A stretch of 42,352 nucleotides of DNA from NCBI GenBank assembly GCA_902801175.1, contig CADCHF010000021.1:1-42352 (forward strand), read 5' to 3'. Shown piece after piece: positions 16,829 to 24,596 of this stretch. Position numbers and translations under genes: made by a program. The notes beneath the pieces were generated by a model that was not told where the DNA came from, did no database searches, and saw nothing but the letters and a program-made list of their open reading frames with translations. The DNA comes from an uncultured Coriobacteriaceae bacterium. GTDB lineage: Bacteria; Actinomycetota; Coriobacteriia; Coriobacteriales; Atopobiaceae. Position 1 is the first letter of the stretch, and each line of letters opens with the position of its first letter.

Positions 16829-16955
16829 GCACGCTATGTCAGCTGCGCGAAGCAGATTCGTGTCATCAAGAGTAGTAGCCCACCGTGACCTGCACTTTTG
16901 TTCGTAACTATCACGTCAAGTTCCAAATCTACTTCGCGCAGCTGACATAGCGTGC
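16829..16955. repeat. Second-type palindromic element with 24-bp perfect arms
   Basis: Positions 16829-16852 and 16932-16955 are perfect inverted repeats; allowing two mismatches the arms extend to 32 bases (16829-16860 and 16924-16955) around a 63-base centre. Arm and loop sizes nearly match the 1203-1336 element, but the arm sequence (core CTATGTCAGCTGCGCG) is different. It occupies most of the gap upstream of the sigma-factor gene. No ORF inside. Confidence 0.8.
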
Positions 16956-17093
16956 ATGGACTCTGGAGAGATGCGTTTAGCTCGCCTCGTAAGACAAGTA
17001 TTTTAAGAATACCTTGTCAGGTTTTGCACCGCTCGCTCGTGTTGTGGGTAGAGAGCGCTCTCTGCCACCATAGACGCGAGAGGAGGTGGGCGC

Positions 17094-17594
17094 ATGAGAC
17101 GATCAAAACAGCCAGCACCAAGTCGTACGACTTTAGAAGCGCAGGCAGAGCGCCTGGTAGCAACCTATTCCGACATGATCTTGCGGCTGAGCTACACTTA
17201 CCTTGGGTCGACCGCCGATGCGGAGGACATTTGCCAAACGGTCCTGCTGCGCGTCATGACCAAGGCGCCAGAGTTCAACGACCCCGAGCACGAGCGGGCC
17301 TGGATTATTCGCACCACTGCCAATGCCTGCAAGGATCTGCTGCGAAGCTCCGCACGGCGCACGACCGTCGCACTCGAGGCCGCAGGAGAGCCCGAGGCTC
17401 CTGCAGAGCCCGATGGCACGGTGAGCGACGCCGTCGCCCGTTTGCCGCGCGACCAGCGCCTGGCCATCCATCTGCACTACTTTGAGGGACTCCCTGTCGC
17501 ACAGATCGCACGCATCACCAAAGCCAGCGAGGCGGCAATCAACAAGCGCCTCTCACGCGCCCGTCAGACCCTCAGAATCACACTAGGAGCATAG
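17094..17594 (+). CDS. ECF-type RNA polymerase sigma factor
   Basis: A 166-residue sigma-70-family factor of the ECF group. Region 2 spans about residues 18-88 with ILRLSYTYLGSTADAEDICQ and the RAWIIRTTANACKD helix. Region 4 spans about 110-165 with the HTH VAQIARITKASEAAINKRLS. The linker is Ala/Pro/Glu-rich. It directs core polymerase to stress or envelope-response promoters. AGGAGGTGGG precedes the ATG, a strong ribosome site. The downstream gene, two bases away, encodes its likely anti-sigma/sensor. A long upstream gap holds the palindromic element and presumably an autoregulated promoter, which I could not delimit. Confidence 0.93.
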   Translation: MRRSKQPAPSRTTLEAQAERLVATYSDMILRLSYTYLGSTADAEDICQTVLLRVMTKAPEFNDPEHERAWIIRTTANACKDLLRSSARRTTVALEAAGEPEAPAEPDGTVSDAVARLPRDQRLAIHLHYFEGLPVAQIARITKASEAAINKRLSRARQTLRITLGA

Positions 17595-17596
17595 CC

Positions 17597-18718
17597 ATGA
17601 CTCACGCAAACGACACCACTCCCAACTTGAAGGAGTACACAGACACCATGAACGACCTGCAGTTTTCTTCTGGGGTCAAGGAGCGCATGGCAAAGCGGCT
17701 CGCAGAAGCGGTCCTCGAGGCACAAGAGCAACCTGCGCTAATCGTTGCAGCCGCCAGCAGGCGCAAGCGGCACCTCCCCCTCGCTGCGGCTGTGGCAGCA
17801 CTCGCACTCGCTCTCGGGCTTGGCGGCGTGGCCTATGCAGCCGGCGGCCTCATGAACGTCCCACAGTTTGTGAACCACCTGTTTGGCACCGACGACGCCA
17901 AAGTCGAAATCGTGGAGAGCATCGGCCGGCCAGTGGGTGTAGCGCAGAGCTCGGGTGGCGTCACTGTGAGTGCCGACGCCATCATCGGGGACAAGACCAA
18001 TGTGGCAGTAATCTTCTCTATCTCCAAGGATGACGGAACACCCTTTGAGTTTGAGACCCTGGAGAACGGGCTTATCCCCATGGCGTTCTCTGAGGACTTT
18101 GAGGTGAGCCTCCCCCTCTTTGGCGGTTATGGCGCAACGGGCAGCTCGTACTTCTATGACGAAGACCCCAGCGACAACGCCATTCAGCTGGTAGAAACCC
18201 GCAGCTACGAGAGCGACGGCGACTCCGACATCTCGCTCATTGGCCGCATGCTGACGGTGCATTTCAGCGACCTTACCTACTACGGTGAGAGCGAGAACGT
18301 GGTTGTAGCCCCGGGCAGCTGGAAGCTCAGCTTCCCCCTCAACTACGAGGACACCAGTCGTGCGCTGGAAGCCGGCCAGAACTTTGAGGTCAATGGAATG
18401 CCTGCGACCATCGACCAGCTGAGCATCTCCCCAATCGCGCTACACATGAGCTACACGGTAGACCAGAGCGTGGGATGGACGACCCGGGAGAGTGGAAAGC
18501 TCTCCGACAAGGACAGCACACTCATGGACAGCCTGCTAGGGATTGAGGCGAGCGTCACGATGAAAGACGGAACCACCTTCGATGTCGCAAACAGCGGTGG
18601 TGGAAGAATCGGCGAAGGCAATATGGCCAGCTGCGAGACCAGCATCTTCTGGAACCGCATCATTGATCTCGACGAAGTGGAGAGCATCACCATCGGTGGC
18701 ACCACGATTGAGCTGTAG
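17597..18718 (+). CDS. DUF4179-type membrane-anchored protein, probable anti-sigma factor
   Basis: A 373-residue protein. Residues 1-55 are cytoplasmic and could hold the sigma-binding part. A transmembrane segment follows, LPLAAAVAALALALGLGGVA (about 58-77). The remaining 290 residues are extracytoplasmic and strand-rich, with the DUF4179-like start (VNHLFGTDDAKVEIVESIG) and an immunoglobulin-like series of strands. The arrangement directly after an ECF sigma gene, with a two-base gap and AGGAG before the ATG, is the usual signature of a sigma/anti-sigma pair. There is no typical zinc HxxxCxxC anti-sigma motif, so the mode of sigma inhibition is unknown. Confidence 0.82.
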   Translation: MTHANDTTPNLKEYTDTMNDLQFSSGVKERMAKRLAEAVLEAQEQPALIVAAASRRKRHLPLAAAVAALALALGLGGVAYAAGGLMNVPQFVNHLFGTDDAKVEIVESIGRPVGVAQSSGGVTVSADAIIGDKTNVAVIFSISKDDGTPFEFETLENGLIPMAFSEDFEVSLPLFGGYGATGSSYFYDEDPSDNAIQLVETRSYESDGDSDISLIGRMLTVHFSDLTYYGESENVVVAPGSWKLSFPLNYEDTSRALEAGQNFEVNGMPATIDQLSISPIALHMSYTVDQSVGWTTRESGKLSDKDSTLMDSLLGIEASVTMKDGTTFDVANSGGGRIGEGNMASCETSIFWNRIIDLDEVESITIGGTTIEL

Positions 18719-18741
18719 CCTCAGAACGGCCGAGCCCTTGG

Positions 18742-18775
18742 GAGCCGTCCTCGATTATCGGGGGCGGCTCTTTAC
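18742..18775 (+). terminator. Terminator of the sigma/anti-sigma operon
   Basis: Thirteen-pair stem (18742-18754 with 18758-18770), eleven Watson-Crick and two G-U pairs, short loop, followed by TTTACT. Starts 24 bases after the stop. Confidence 0.75.
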
Positions 18776-19222
18776 TGATGGTGCAATACGGCGGCACGCG
18801 CTTATAGCGAGTCAAAGGCTGGCAAGCCCTTTGGCACCAAGCGACCTGAAACTCGTCCTCTTGCGGAGCAAAACCGCACTATTAAGAAAGGCCGAAGGCG
18901 TGTTTTGGGTATCCCAAACAAGTGCCGGCATCAGAGTCAAAGCAACAGATTGGTTGACCCTCTCCCCTAGCCCTACCAAACGAGCCGATTCCCCACCAAG
19001 AGGAATCGGCTCGTGACAGCACAGCTAAAAGTGTTCAGCTTTTCTGGGTAGTGTACGTTCCGTTCCGGCGTCGCGAGGAAAAGTTGCGATTCAGAGGACC
19101 TCTGAGCTGCTCATTTTCATCGCACCATTCCCCAATCTGACTACTCTCGCAAAAGCGGACGTACACTACTCCCGTAAGTTGAACGATACTCCGTGCAAAA
19201 CTCCGAGAAACGCCGAGGACTG
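18776..19222. other. Non-coding region between convergent genes with hairpins
   Basis: About 450 bases with no supported gene. It contains a perfect 12-base inverted repeat (18981-18992 with 19002-19013, arm CGAGCCGATTCC, no U-tract) and the palindromic element at 19048-19169. The short frames here have no family similarity or ribosome sites. Confidence 0.6.
19048..19169. repeat. Imperfect palindromic element sharing AGTGTACGTCC with the 1203-1375 repeat
   Basis: GTAGTGTACGT (19048-19058) is repeated inverted as ACGTACACTAC (19159-19169); sequences inside the arms are partly complementary. Read on the minus strand, the right arm contains AGTGTACGTCC, which is also in the arm of the 1203-1336 element. 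Total span is about 122 bases, close to the other two. It again lies between convergent genes. Confidence 0.5.
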
Positions 19223-21124
19223 TTACCTCACCAAGAGACTTGCACCAATCAGGCCTGCGTCGCCGCCACACTTTGCCAGCTCGATGCGCAGCGTGGACGG
19301 ATTGAGCACCAGTTTCTTGGCCTTTTCGCACACCAGGTCAATGAACCACGGGTTGTTGAGAGCCACCGAGCCACCAAACACAAAGACATCGGGGTCAACC
19401 ACGCAGCTCACGTTGTGCACGGCCTTGGCCAGCACGTCGGCCGCACGATCGATGACCGCACACGCGGTCTCGTCACCTTGCTCGTACAGGGCAAAGACCT
19501 CAGCCGGGGCAACCGCGCGTCCCAAACCCTTGGAGGCAATCCGCGCGATCGACGGGCCGCTCGCCTGCTCCTCGACCGCGCCAACGTTCATGCCCGGGCG
19601 CACGTCATCAAACTCGTTGACAACCATGTTAAAGACCTCAGCCGCGCAGGAGTTGGCACCACCAATGATCTGGTTCTGGTAGATGTAGGCACCACCCACG
19701 CCAGTGGACACGGTGAAGTAGAAGAGCGACTCGTAGCCCCAGCCCGCACCACTCAGCGACTCAGCCAGACCAGCAACGTTGGCGTCGTTGTTGAGGCGGA
19801 CCCTGTGCTTGGTCTCGCGCTCGAGGAAGCTCACGATATTGAAGTTCTCCCAGCCAGGCAGGTTGGGCGGGTTGAGAATCTTGCCAGCCTTGAAGTTGAG
19901 CGGGCCAGGCGCACCCACGCCAATGCCCATGTAGTCAATGCCCCAGCCCTCAATGACGTCGATCAGGCGCTGCAGGTTCTCGGCAGGTCCAAGGTCGTGA
20001 TCGTTGGGCATGACCTCCTTGGCCAGCTCCTCGCCGTCCTCGTTGTAGGCTGCCACGCGCAGCTGCGTGCCACCAATGTCGATACCAATGCGGTTCTTGG
20101 TTGCAGTGCCGGCAGTCCTGGCCTCGGGATAGTCTCCCTTGCCCCATCCGCTCGCTGCAATGGTCGGCACGTAGCTGCAGATGAGCATCATGTCGCCCGA
20201 GAAAGACAGCGCGCCAGACCCAAAGGGAGCCACAAAGTGCGATCCCTTGCGCACGGTCCAAGTACCCGCGGGCGTCGTCACCTGTCCACCCGCTCCAGCA
20301 ACGACCGACAGGCACATGAACGGGTGCTGCTGCTCGAGCCTCACGGGGGCATCGGGCGTCACGCGAACGCGCAGAACCTCAAAGTACTCGCAGCTCATGA
20401 GCTTGGTGATGCCGTTTACCTCGGGGGCGGTCACCTTGCCGCTCACGGGAGCCTTGGCGCCATAGTCAATAACGTCCATGGCCTGCTGCAGGTGCAGCTC
20501 GCGCAGGCTTCCATCCGCCTGGCGGCGGTCGAAGTCATATACGCGATAGGTCACGTCGGACGATTGCTGCGTCTCGAGGATCATCGTTCCGCCCATGATG
20601 GCATGCATGGTGCCGGGCCTAATGTCAAAGAAGTCCCCCGCCTGGATGGGCACGAGATTCTCGAGGTCGTCCCAGCGCCCCTCTTCGACCATCTGGGCAA
20701 ACTCGGCACGGTCTTTGGCATGCTGGCCCACAATGATCTGGCCGTCCTTCTTGGCATCCAAGACGTACCAGCATTCGGACTTGCCGAGCGAGCCGTCCTC
20801 ATGCGTAAAGGCGTAGTCGTCATCGGGATGCACCTGGATGGAAAGGCTCTCGCGAGCATCGAGCACCTTAACGAGCAGCGGGAACCGGTCGCCCACCGCG
20901 CCTTCAAACAACTCGTGGTGCTCGTACCACAGCTGCGAGAGCGTCATGCCGTCGTACGGACCGCCATCGATCTGGCAGTCTCCGTGCGGGTGCGCGGCAA
21001 TGCCCCAGCACTCTCCCACCGGGCCATCCGGCAGCTCGTAGCCAAACTCGGCTAGCCTTCGCCCGCCCCAAATGTTGTTGTGCAGGACCGGCTTCAACAT
21101 GATCAGACCAGGACGATCGCTCAT
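19223..21124 (-). CDS. Fusion: mannose-6-phosphate isomerase (ManA type I) + ROK-family hexokinase
   Basis: A 633-residue two-domain enzyme. Residues 1-320 form a class I mannose-6-phosphate isomerase: zinc ligands appear as Q97 and H99 (SIQVHPDDD), E117 (KSECWYVLD) and H174 (GTMHAI). Residues 345-633 form a ROK kinase: phosphate loop IGIDIGGT (346-353), catalytic Asp447 in NNDAN, and STGVGGAY (473-480). Both active sites look intact. The pair could phosphorylate mannose (or fructose) and interconvert mannose-6-P and fructose-6-P on one chain. The ROK cysteine zinc motif is not seen. ATG at 21124 follows AAGGAG; longer in-frame sequence up to 21250 is unrelated. Which hexose the kinase prefers is unknown. 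Confidence 0.92.
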   Translation of the reverse strand: MSDRPGLIMLKPVLHNNIWGGRRLAEFGYELPDGPVGECWGIAAHPHGDCQIDGGPYDGMTLSQLWYEHHELFEGAVGDRFPLLVKVLDARESLSIQVHPDDDYAFTHEDGSLGKSECWYVLDAKKDGQIIVGQHAKDRAEFAQMVEEGRWDDLENLVPIQAGDFFDIRPGTMHAIMGGTMILETQQSSDVTYRVYDFDRRQADGSLRELHLQQAMDVIDYGAKAPVSGKVTAPEVNGITKLMSCEYFEVLRVRVTPDAPVRLEQQHPFMCLSVVAGAGGQVTTPAGTWTVRKGSHFVAPFGSGALSFSGDMMLICSYVPTIAASGWGKGDYPEARTAGTATKNRIGIDIGGTQLRVAAYNEDGEELAKEVMPNDHDLGPAENLQRLIDVIEGWGIDYMGIGVGAPGPLNFKAGKILNPPNLPGWENFNIVSFLERETKHRVRLNNDANVAGLAESLSGAGWGYESLFYFTVSTGVGGAYIYQNQIIGGANSCAAEVFNMVVNEFDDVRPGMNVGAVEEQASGPSIARIASKGLGRAVAPAEVFALYEQGDETACAVIDRAADVLAKAVHNVSCVVDPDVFVFGGSVALNNPWFIDLVCEKAKKLVLNPSTLRIELAKCGGDAGLIGASLLVR

Positions 21125-21270
21125 CTTAACTCCTTCTGCTAACCCCAAAAGTTGGTCAGTCGTCCTCACCTTAGCGAATGAGCGTATGGGGGACAACGAA
21201 AATGCCGACCAAATGCTACAGCTGACATCAAAAGGAACTAGCGGTGACATTCCGCAGCTCTTTGCTTTAT

Positions 21271-21306
21271 TGCCCCGCTACGTGTTTAATGGAACGTAGC
21301 GGGGCA
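21271..21306. terminator. Stem-loop downstream of the IIC gene
   Basis: Perfect 13-base inverted repeat (21271-21283 and 21294-21306, arm TGCCCCGCTACGT), ten-base loop. It lies between the minus-strand IIC stop and the ManA-ROK gene, with a second hairpin (21333-21341 with 21358-21366, arm CGGGAGGGG) closer to the stop. Neither has a long U-tract. Confidence 0.6.
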
Positions 21307-21458
21307 TTGCACACGCATTACCTTCGCTCGGACGGGAGGGGCATAGGTTGCCGCCGTCCCCTCCCGCCCACCGCGAAAGGAAGGAAGGTTTGTCTTTCTG
21401 ACCCTCAGACAGGGGCTGTTACCCAAGCGGGGACCGCGTTCGTGCGGCAGCCGGAGGT

Positions 21459-22799
21459 TTAAGCAGCCTCGAGCTCAGCCTCTGCGGCCTGCTTGGCCAT
21501 AACGCGCTCGTGGACCTTCATAAAGGGCAGGTAGATTGCCACGCCAAGCGCCACGAGAATGACCTGCAGGATGACGGCACGGAAGTCGCCAGCCGTTGCA
21601 AGGAAGCCACTGATGAACACCGGGGTCGTCCACGGGACCATGACCACGCAGGGGTTAACGAGGCCTGCCACGGTGGCAAAGTACGTGATGATCATGAACA
21701 GGTCGGGCACGAGCACAAACGGGATCATCAGGGGCAGGTTGTACACAATCGGGTAGCCGTAGATGACCGGCTCGTTGATGTTAAAGATGCCAGGGCCAAG
21801 GGCGAGCGAGCCAACGGTCTTGCTGGTCTTGTTCTTGGAGAAGAGGAACGTGGCAATGAGCAGGCAGAGGGTGCAGCCCGAGCCGCCAATGAGGCCAAAG
21901 GTGTTCACGATCTGCATGTTCATGTAGTGGTCGGGCTGGATCGCCGCAAAGCCGCCGGAGGCGTAGGCTGCCATGTTGTCGGTGATGAGGATGGTCAGCA
22001 TGGGCTCGGCAAGCACGCCAGAGATGGCGCTCTGATGGATACCCAGGCAGAACAGCAGGTTGGCAAAGGTGTAGATGATCACGACGCCCCAGATGTTGGA
22101 GTTGAGGCTCTGCAGCGGCGCCTGCACAAAGGTCTTGATCAGCGTGGACACGTCGGTGCCAAAGCACACGTGCAGGACGGTGGCCACCAGACCAAAGACA
22201 CCAAGCGTGAGTAGCATGGGAATCATCACGTTGAAGGAGTCGGCAACCGCAGGCGGCACACCCTCGCCCAGATTGATCTTGAGCTTGTCGATGTTGGCAA
22301 GCTTGATGAAGAGCTCGGTGGCAAGAAGGCCAATGATGATGGCCGCAAACAGGCCAGAGGTACCAGTATTGCCCGTGGAGAAAAGCCCGCCGGTGAGCTG
22401 CACGGCACCAGTCTCCTCAATGGCGACCTCAACGCTTTGCGGCAGCGTCACAAAGAGCGACGCCAGGGCAACGACCGCGCAGGCAATGTCGCCTGCGTAG
22501 CCCATGTTGTGGGCGTGACGGTAGCCAACCACCGCGCAGAGCAGGATTGCCGAGACGCTGAGCGTTCCCTGCGTGAGCGCGTTGCCCCAGTACTGGGCGT
22601 TTGCCAGGGCCTGGTCCGCCAGGAATAGCGGAAAGACCACGTTGTTGATGAGAACCGCAATGCCTGCCAGAATGTAGAGCGGCATGATGGTGGCAAACGA
22701 GTCACGAAGACTGCGCAGATGCACCTCCGAACCGATCCTTCCCGAGATCTCGGCGAACTTGTCCAAGAACGCATGACCCTTTCCTTGTCCTTCTGCCAT
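21459..22799 (-). CDS. PTS cellobiose-family EIIC permease (orphan)
   Basis: A 446-residue integral membrane permease of the Lac/cellobiose PTS family. It has about ten hydrophobic segments beginning at IMPLYILAGIAVLINNVVFP and the conserved FNINEPVIYGYPIVYNLP block near residue 340. Start ATG at 22799 follows AGGAAAGGAAG; upstream in-frame sequence overlaps the preceding GH1 gene. No IIA or IIB gene is next to it, so it must borrow them, perhaps from the operon at 7.9-10.1 kb. It is co-directional with and 143 bases downstream of a GH1 gene, with which it shares a promoter divergent from a GntR gene. Confidence 0.94.
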   Translation of the reverse strand: MAEGQGKGHAFLDKFAEISGRIGSEVHLRSLRDSFATIMPLYILAGIAVLINNVVFPLFLADQALANAQYWGNALTQGTLSVSAILLCAVVGYRHAHNMGYAGDIACAVVALASLFVTLPQSVEVAIEETGAVQLTGGLFSTGNTGTSGLFAAIIIGLLATELFIKLANIDKLKINLGEGVPPAVADSFNVMIPMLLTLGVFGLVATVLHVCFGTDVSTLIKTFVQAPLQSLNSNIWGVVIIYTFANLLFCLGIHQSAISGVLAEPMLTILITDNMAAYASGGFAAIQPDHYMNMQIVNTFGLIGGSGCTLCLLIATFLFSKNKTSKTVGSLALGPGIFNINEPVIYGYPIVYNLPLMIPFVLVPDLFMIITYFATVAGLVNPCVVMVPWTTPVFISGFLATAGDFRAVILQVILVALGVAIYLPFMKVHERVMAKQAAEAELEAA

Positions 22800-22902
22800 G
22801 ATTCTTCCTTTCCTCTCTTTCAAAACGCTTTCTATCGCAACCCCGGGACCTTCTCCCGGAGGTGTTGCCCTAACGGCGACCTTGGCCAGCGTCGCGTGGT
22901 GG

Positions 22903-22944
22903 GGACGGGACCCGTCCAACAGGAACCGTCCGCAATGGACGGTT
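22903..22944 (-). promoter_or_regulatory. Paired hairpins with interchangeable arms between GH1 and IIC
   Basis: GGACGG/CCGTCC (22903-22908 with 22912-22917) and AACCGTCC-gcaat-GGACGGTT (22924-22931 with 22937-22944) are two adjacent stems with the same six-base core. The arms could pair in two alternative ways. The second stem overlaps the GH1 stop codon. A third small stem, CCGGGA-ccttc-TCCCGG, is at 22843-22859. They may tune transcription or stability of the downstream IIC message. Confidence 0.4.
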
Positions 22945-24367
22945 AGGCAATGACGTGGGTGGAGGTCACCTGGCGCAGCCACTCGGCAGAGGCCTTGTAG
23001 CGGCGGCTGTAGTTGTCCTGCAGGTCAACCTCCACAAAGCCGTAGCGGTTCTTGTAGGCGTTGTTCCAGCTCCAGCAGTCGATGACGCCCCAGTAGTGGT
23101 AGCCACGGCACCTGGCGCCCTCTGCAATGGCCTGTGCGACCCAGCGCAGGTGATCGCGCACGAAGGGCACGCGGTAGGCCACGTCATCAATGGCGCCGTC
23201 GGCCGTACGAGCCGCGTGATGCTCCTCGATGCCAATGCCGTTCTCGGACACAAACCACTCCAGCTCGGGATAGTCGCGCGTCATGGTCATGGCAAAGTCG
23301 TAGATGCCCTTGGGGTAGATCTCCCAGCCACGGCTCTTGTTCATGACGGCCTCGGGCCACACGTAGGGCTCGGCAAAGACGGGATTGCCCAGCTCGTCGG
23401 TATCGCTTGCCGGAGCCTGCACGCGCGTGGGCTGATAGTAGTTAAAGCCCAGCCAGTCAACGGTGCCGCGTGCGAGGATGGCCTCGTCACCAGCGCGGAC
23501 GGGCAGCTCAACACCACGCTCGGACAGCGTCTTTACCACGTCGGTGGGAAGCGTGCCCTTGGTCACCAGGTCGAGCCACCAGCGGTTGTGCAGGCCGTCG
23601 GTCATGCGCACTGCCTCGAGGTCGGCAGGGGTGGGATCCTCGCGCGTGTAGGGCGGGGTAAAGCAGTTGATGAGGCCAATCTTGGCGTCGGCACGCACGG
23701 TACCCGCCGCCTGAAGCGTACGGAAGGCATCAACCGCCAGCGCATGCGCAAGGCTGATGCCATACTGCACGCGGCGGGCCTGGGCAAAGTCGCGGTGGAA
23801 GGGATACCACGCGCCGTGCACGTAGCGCTGCTCGGGCTCAACAATGGGCTCGTTGAAGGTGAACCAGTGCTCAATCTCTTGGCCAAACTCGGTAAAAGCT
23901 GCACGTGCATACGAGGCGTAGGCCTCAACGACCTCGCGGTTCTCCCAACCGCCACGACGGAAGAGGTAGGCCGGCATATCAAAGTGGTAGAGGTTCACAA
24001 AGACCTCGACGCCCGCCTCGCGAGCAGCGGCAAAGAGCTCGTGGTAAAAAGCGGCGCCCTCGGGGTTGAGCTGGCCATCGGCATCCATCAGGCGGCTCCA
24101 CTGGATGGAGGTACGGCAGCTAGAGAGCCCCAGCTCGTGGAAGAGCGCAAAGTCCTCGGCGTAGCGGGCGCCCATATCGTTGCCGGCATAGGATCCCACG
24201 CGGTTGTAGAAGGCGCGAATGTCCTGATTGGACCACAGGTCCCACATGTTCTCGAGCTTTCCGTGGGCCTGCCACATGCCCTCGGTCTGCGGGCCCGAAA
24301 GCGCCGCGCCAAAGAAGAAGTCGTCGGGGAGGGTAACGGCGAGGTCGGTCTGGCTCTGCGTGCTCAT
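22943..24367 (-). CDS. Glycoside hydrolase family 1, beta-glucosidase / 6-phospho-beta-glucosidase
   Basis: A 474-residue GH1 enzyme. The acid/base is E173 (WFTFNEP) and the nucleophile lies in FVSENGIG near residue 348, so both catalytic glutamates are present. The barrel start LPDDFFFGAALSGPQTEG and the YHFDMPAYL strand are typical. It cleaves beta-glucosides or their 6-phosphates in the cytoplasm; the adjacent PTS IIC favours a phospho-sugar. ATG at 24367 is only 24 bases from an A/T-rich regulatory region holding a good promoter and operator. First gene of the GH1-IIC unit controlled, most likely, by the divergent GntR. Confidence 0.95.
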   Translation of the reverse strand: MSTQSQTDLAVTLPDDFFFGAALSGPQTEGMWQAHGKLENMWDLWSNQDIRAFYNRVGSYAGNDMGARYAEDFALFHELGLSSCRTSIQWSRLMDADGQLNPEGAAFYHELFAAAREAGVEVFVNLYHFDMPAYLFRRGGWENREVVEAYASYARAAFTEFGQEIEHWFTFNEPIVEPEQRYVHGAWYPFHRDFAQARRVQYGISLAHALAVDAFRTLQAAGTVRADAKIGLINCFTPPYTREDPTPADLEAVRMTDGLHNRWWLDLVTKGTLPTDVVKTLSERGVELPVRAGDEAILARGTVDWLGFNYYQPTRVQAPASDTDELGNPVFAEPYVWPEAVMNKSRGWEIYPKGIYDFAMTMTRDYPELEWFVSENGIGIEEHHAARTADGAIDDVAYRVPFVRDHLRWVAQAIAEGARCRGYHYWGVIDCWSWNNAYKNRYGFVEVDLQDNYSRRYKASAEWLRQVTSTHVIA

Positions 24368-24404
24368 TGTCTTGCTCCAATCCTTGTATCAGCTTTCGGT
24401 AATT

Positions 24405-24433
24405 AAATTAAACGCTTTTAATTTTTCTTGCAA
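24405..24433 (-). promoter_or_regulatory. Promoter and 8-bp inverted-repeat operator of the GH1-IIC operon
   Basis: On the minus strand TTGCAA (24428-24433) and TAATTT (24405-24410) are separated by exactly 17 bases. AAATTAAA-cgct-TTTAATTT (24405-24424) is a perfect inverted repeat covering the -10 and most of the spacer, so a bound repressor would block polymerase. The TTGCAA hexamer is its own reverse complement and could serve the divergent GntR gene too. The region is far more A/T-rich than its neighbours. Confidence 0.65.
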
Positions 24434-24596
24434 GTACTTATTTTTATCTTTCTTAAACGGTATCCTTTCTCCAGCAAACGGCCATATCTTAGTTGATGCT
24501 GGTAAAATGGAACTGCACCAAGAAGGGTCGCCCAAGCGAAGAGCCAAACAAATTGCACGGCTCACCGCAGGCGATGCAATTGCTCAGGAGACAAAG

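Noticed and set aside
18582..19016. Plus-strand open frame in the gap after the anti-sigma gene
   Set aside because: It begins inside another gene, crosses a terminator and has no similarity or ribosome site.
19193..21055. 620-codon plus-strand open frame
   Set aside because: Antisense to the ManA-ROK gene, which has intact motifs; the frame shows no recognisable domain.
22955..24406. 483-codon plus-strand open frame
   Set aside because: Antisense shadow of the GH1 gene with low-complexity composition.
24228..24596. N-terminal extension of the GntR frame with a hydrophobic segment
   Set aside because: It crosses the divergent promoter/operator and the start of GH1; a good ribosome site and a canonical GntR start exist at 24597.
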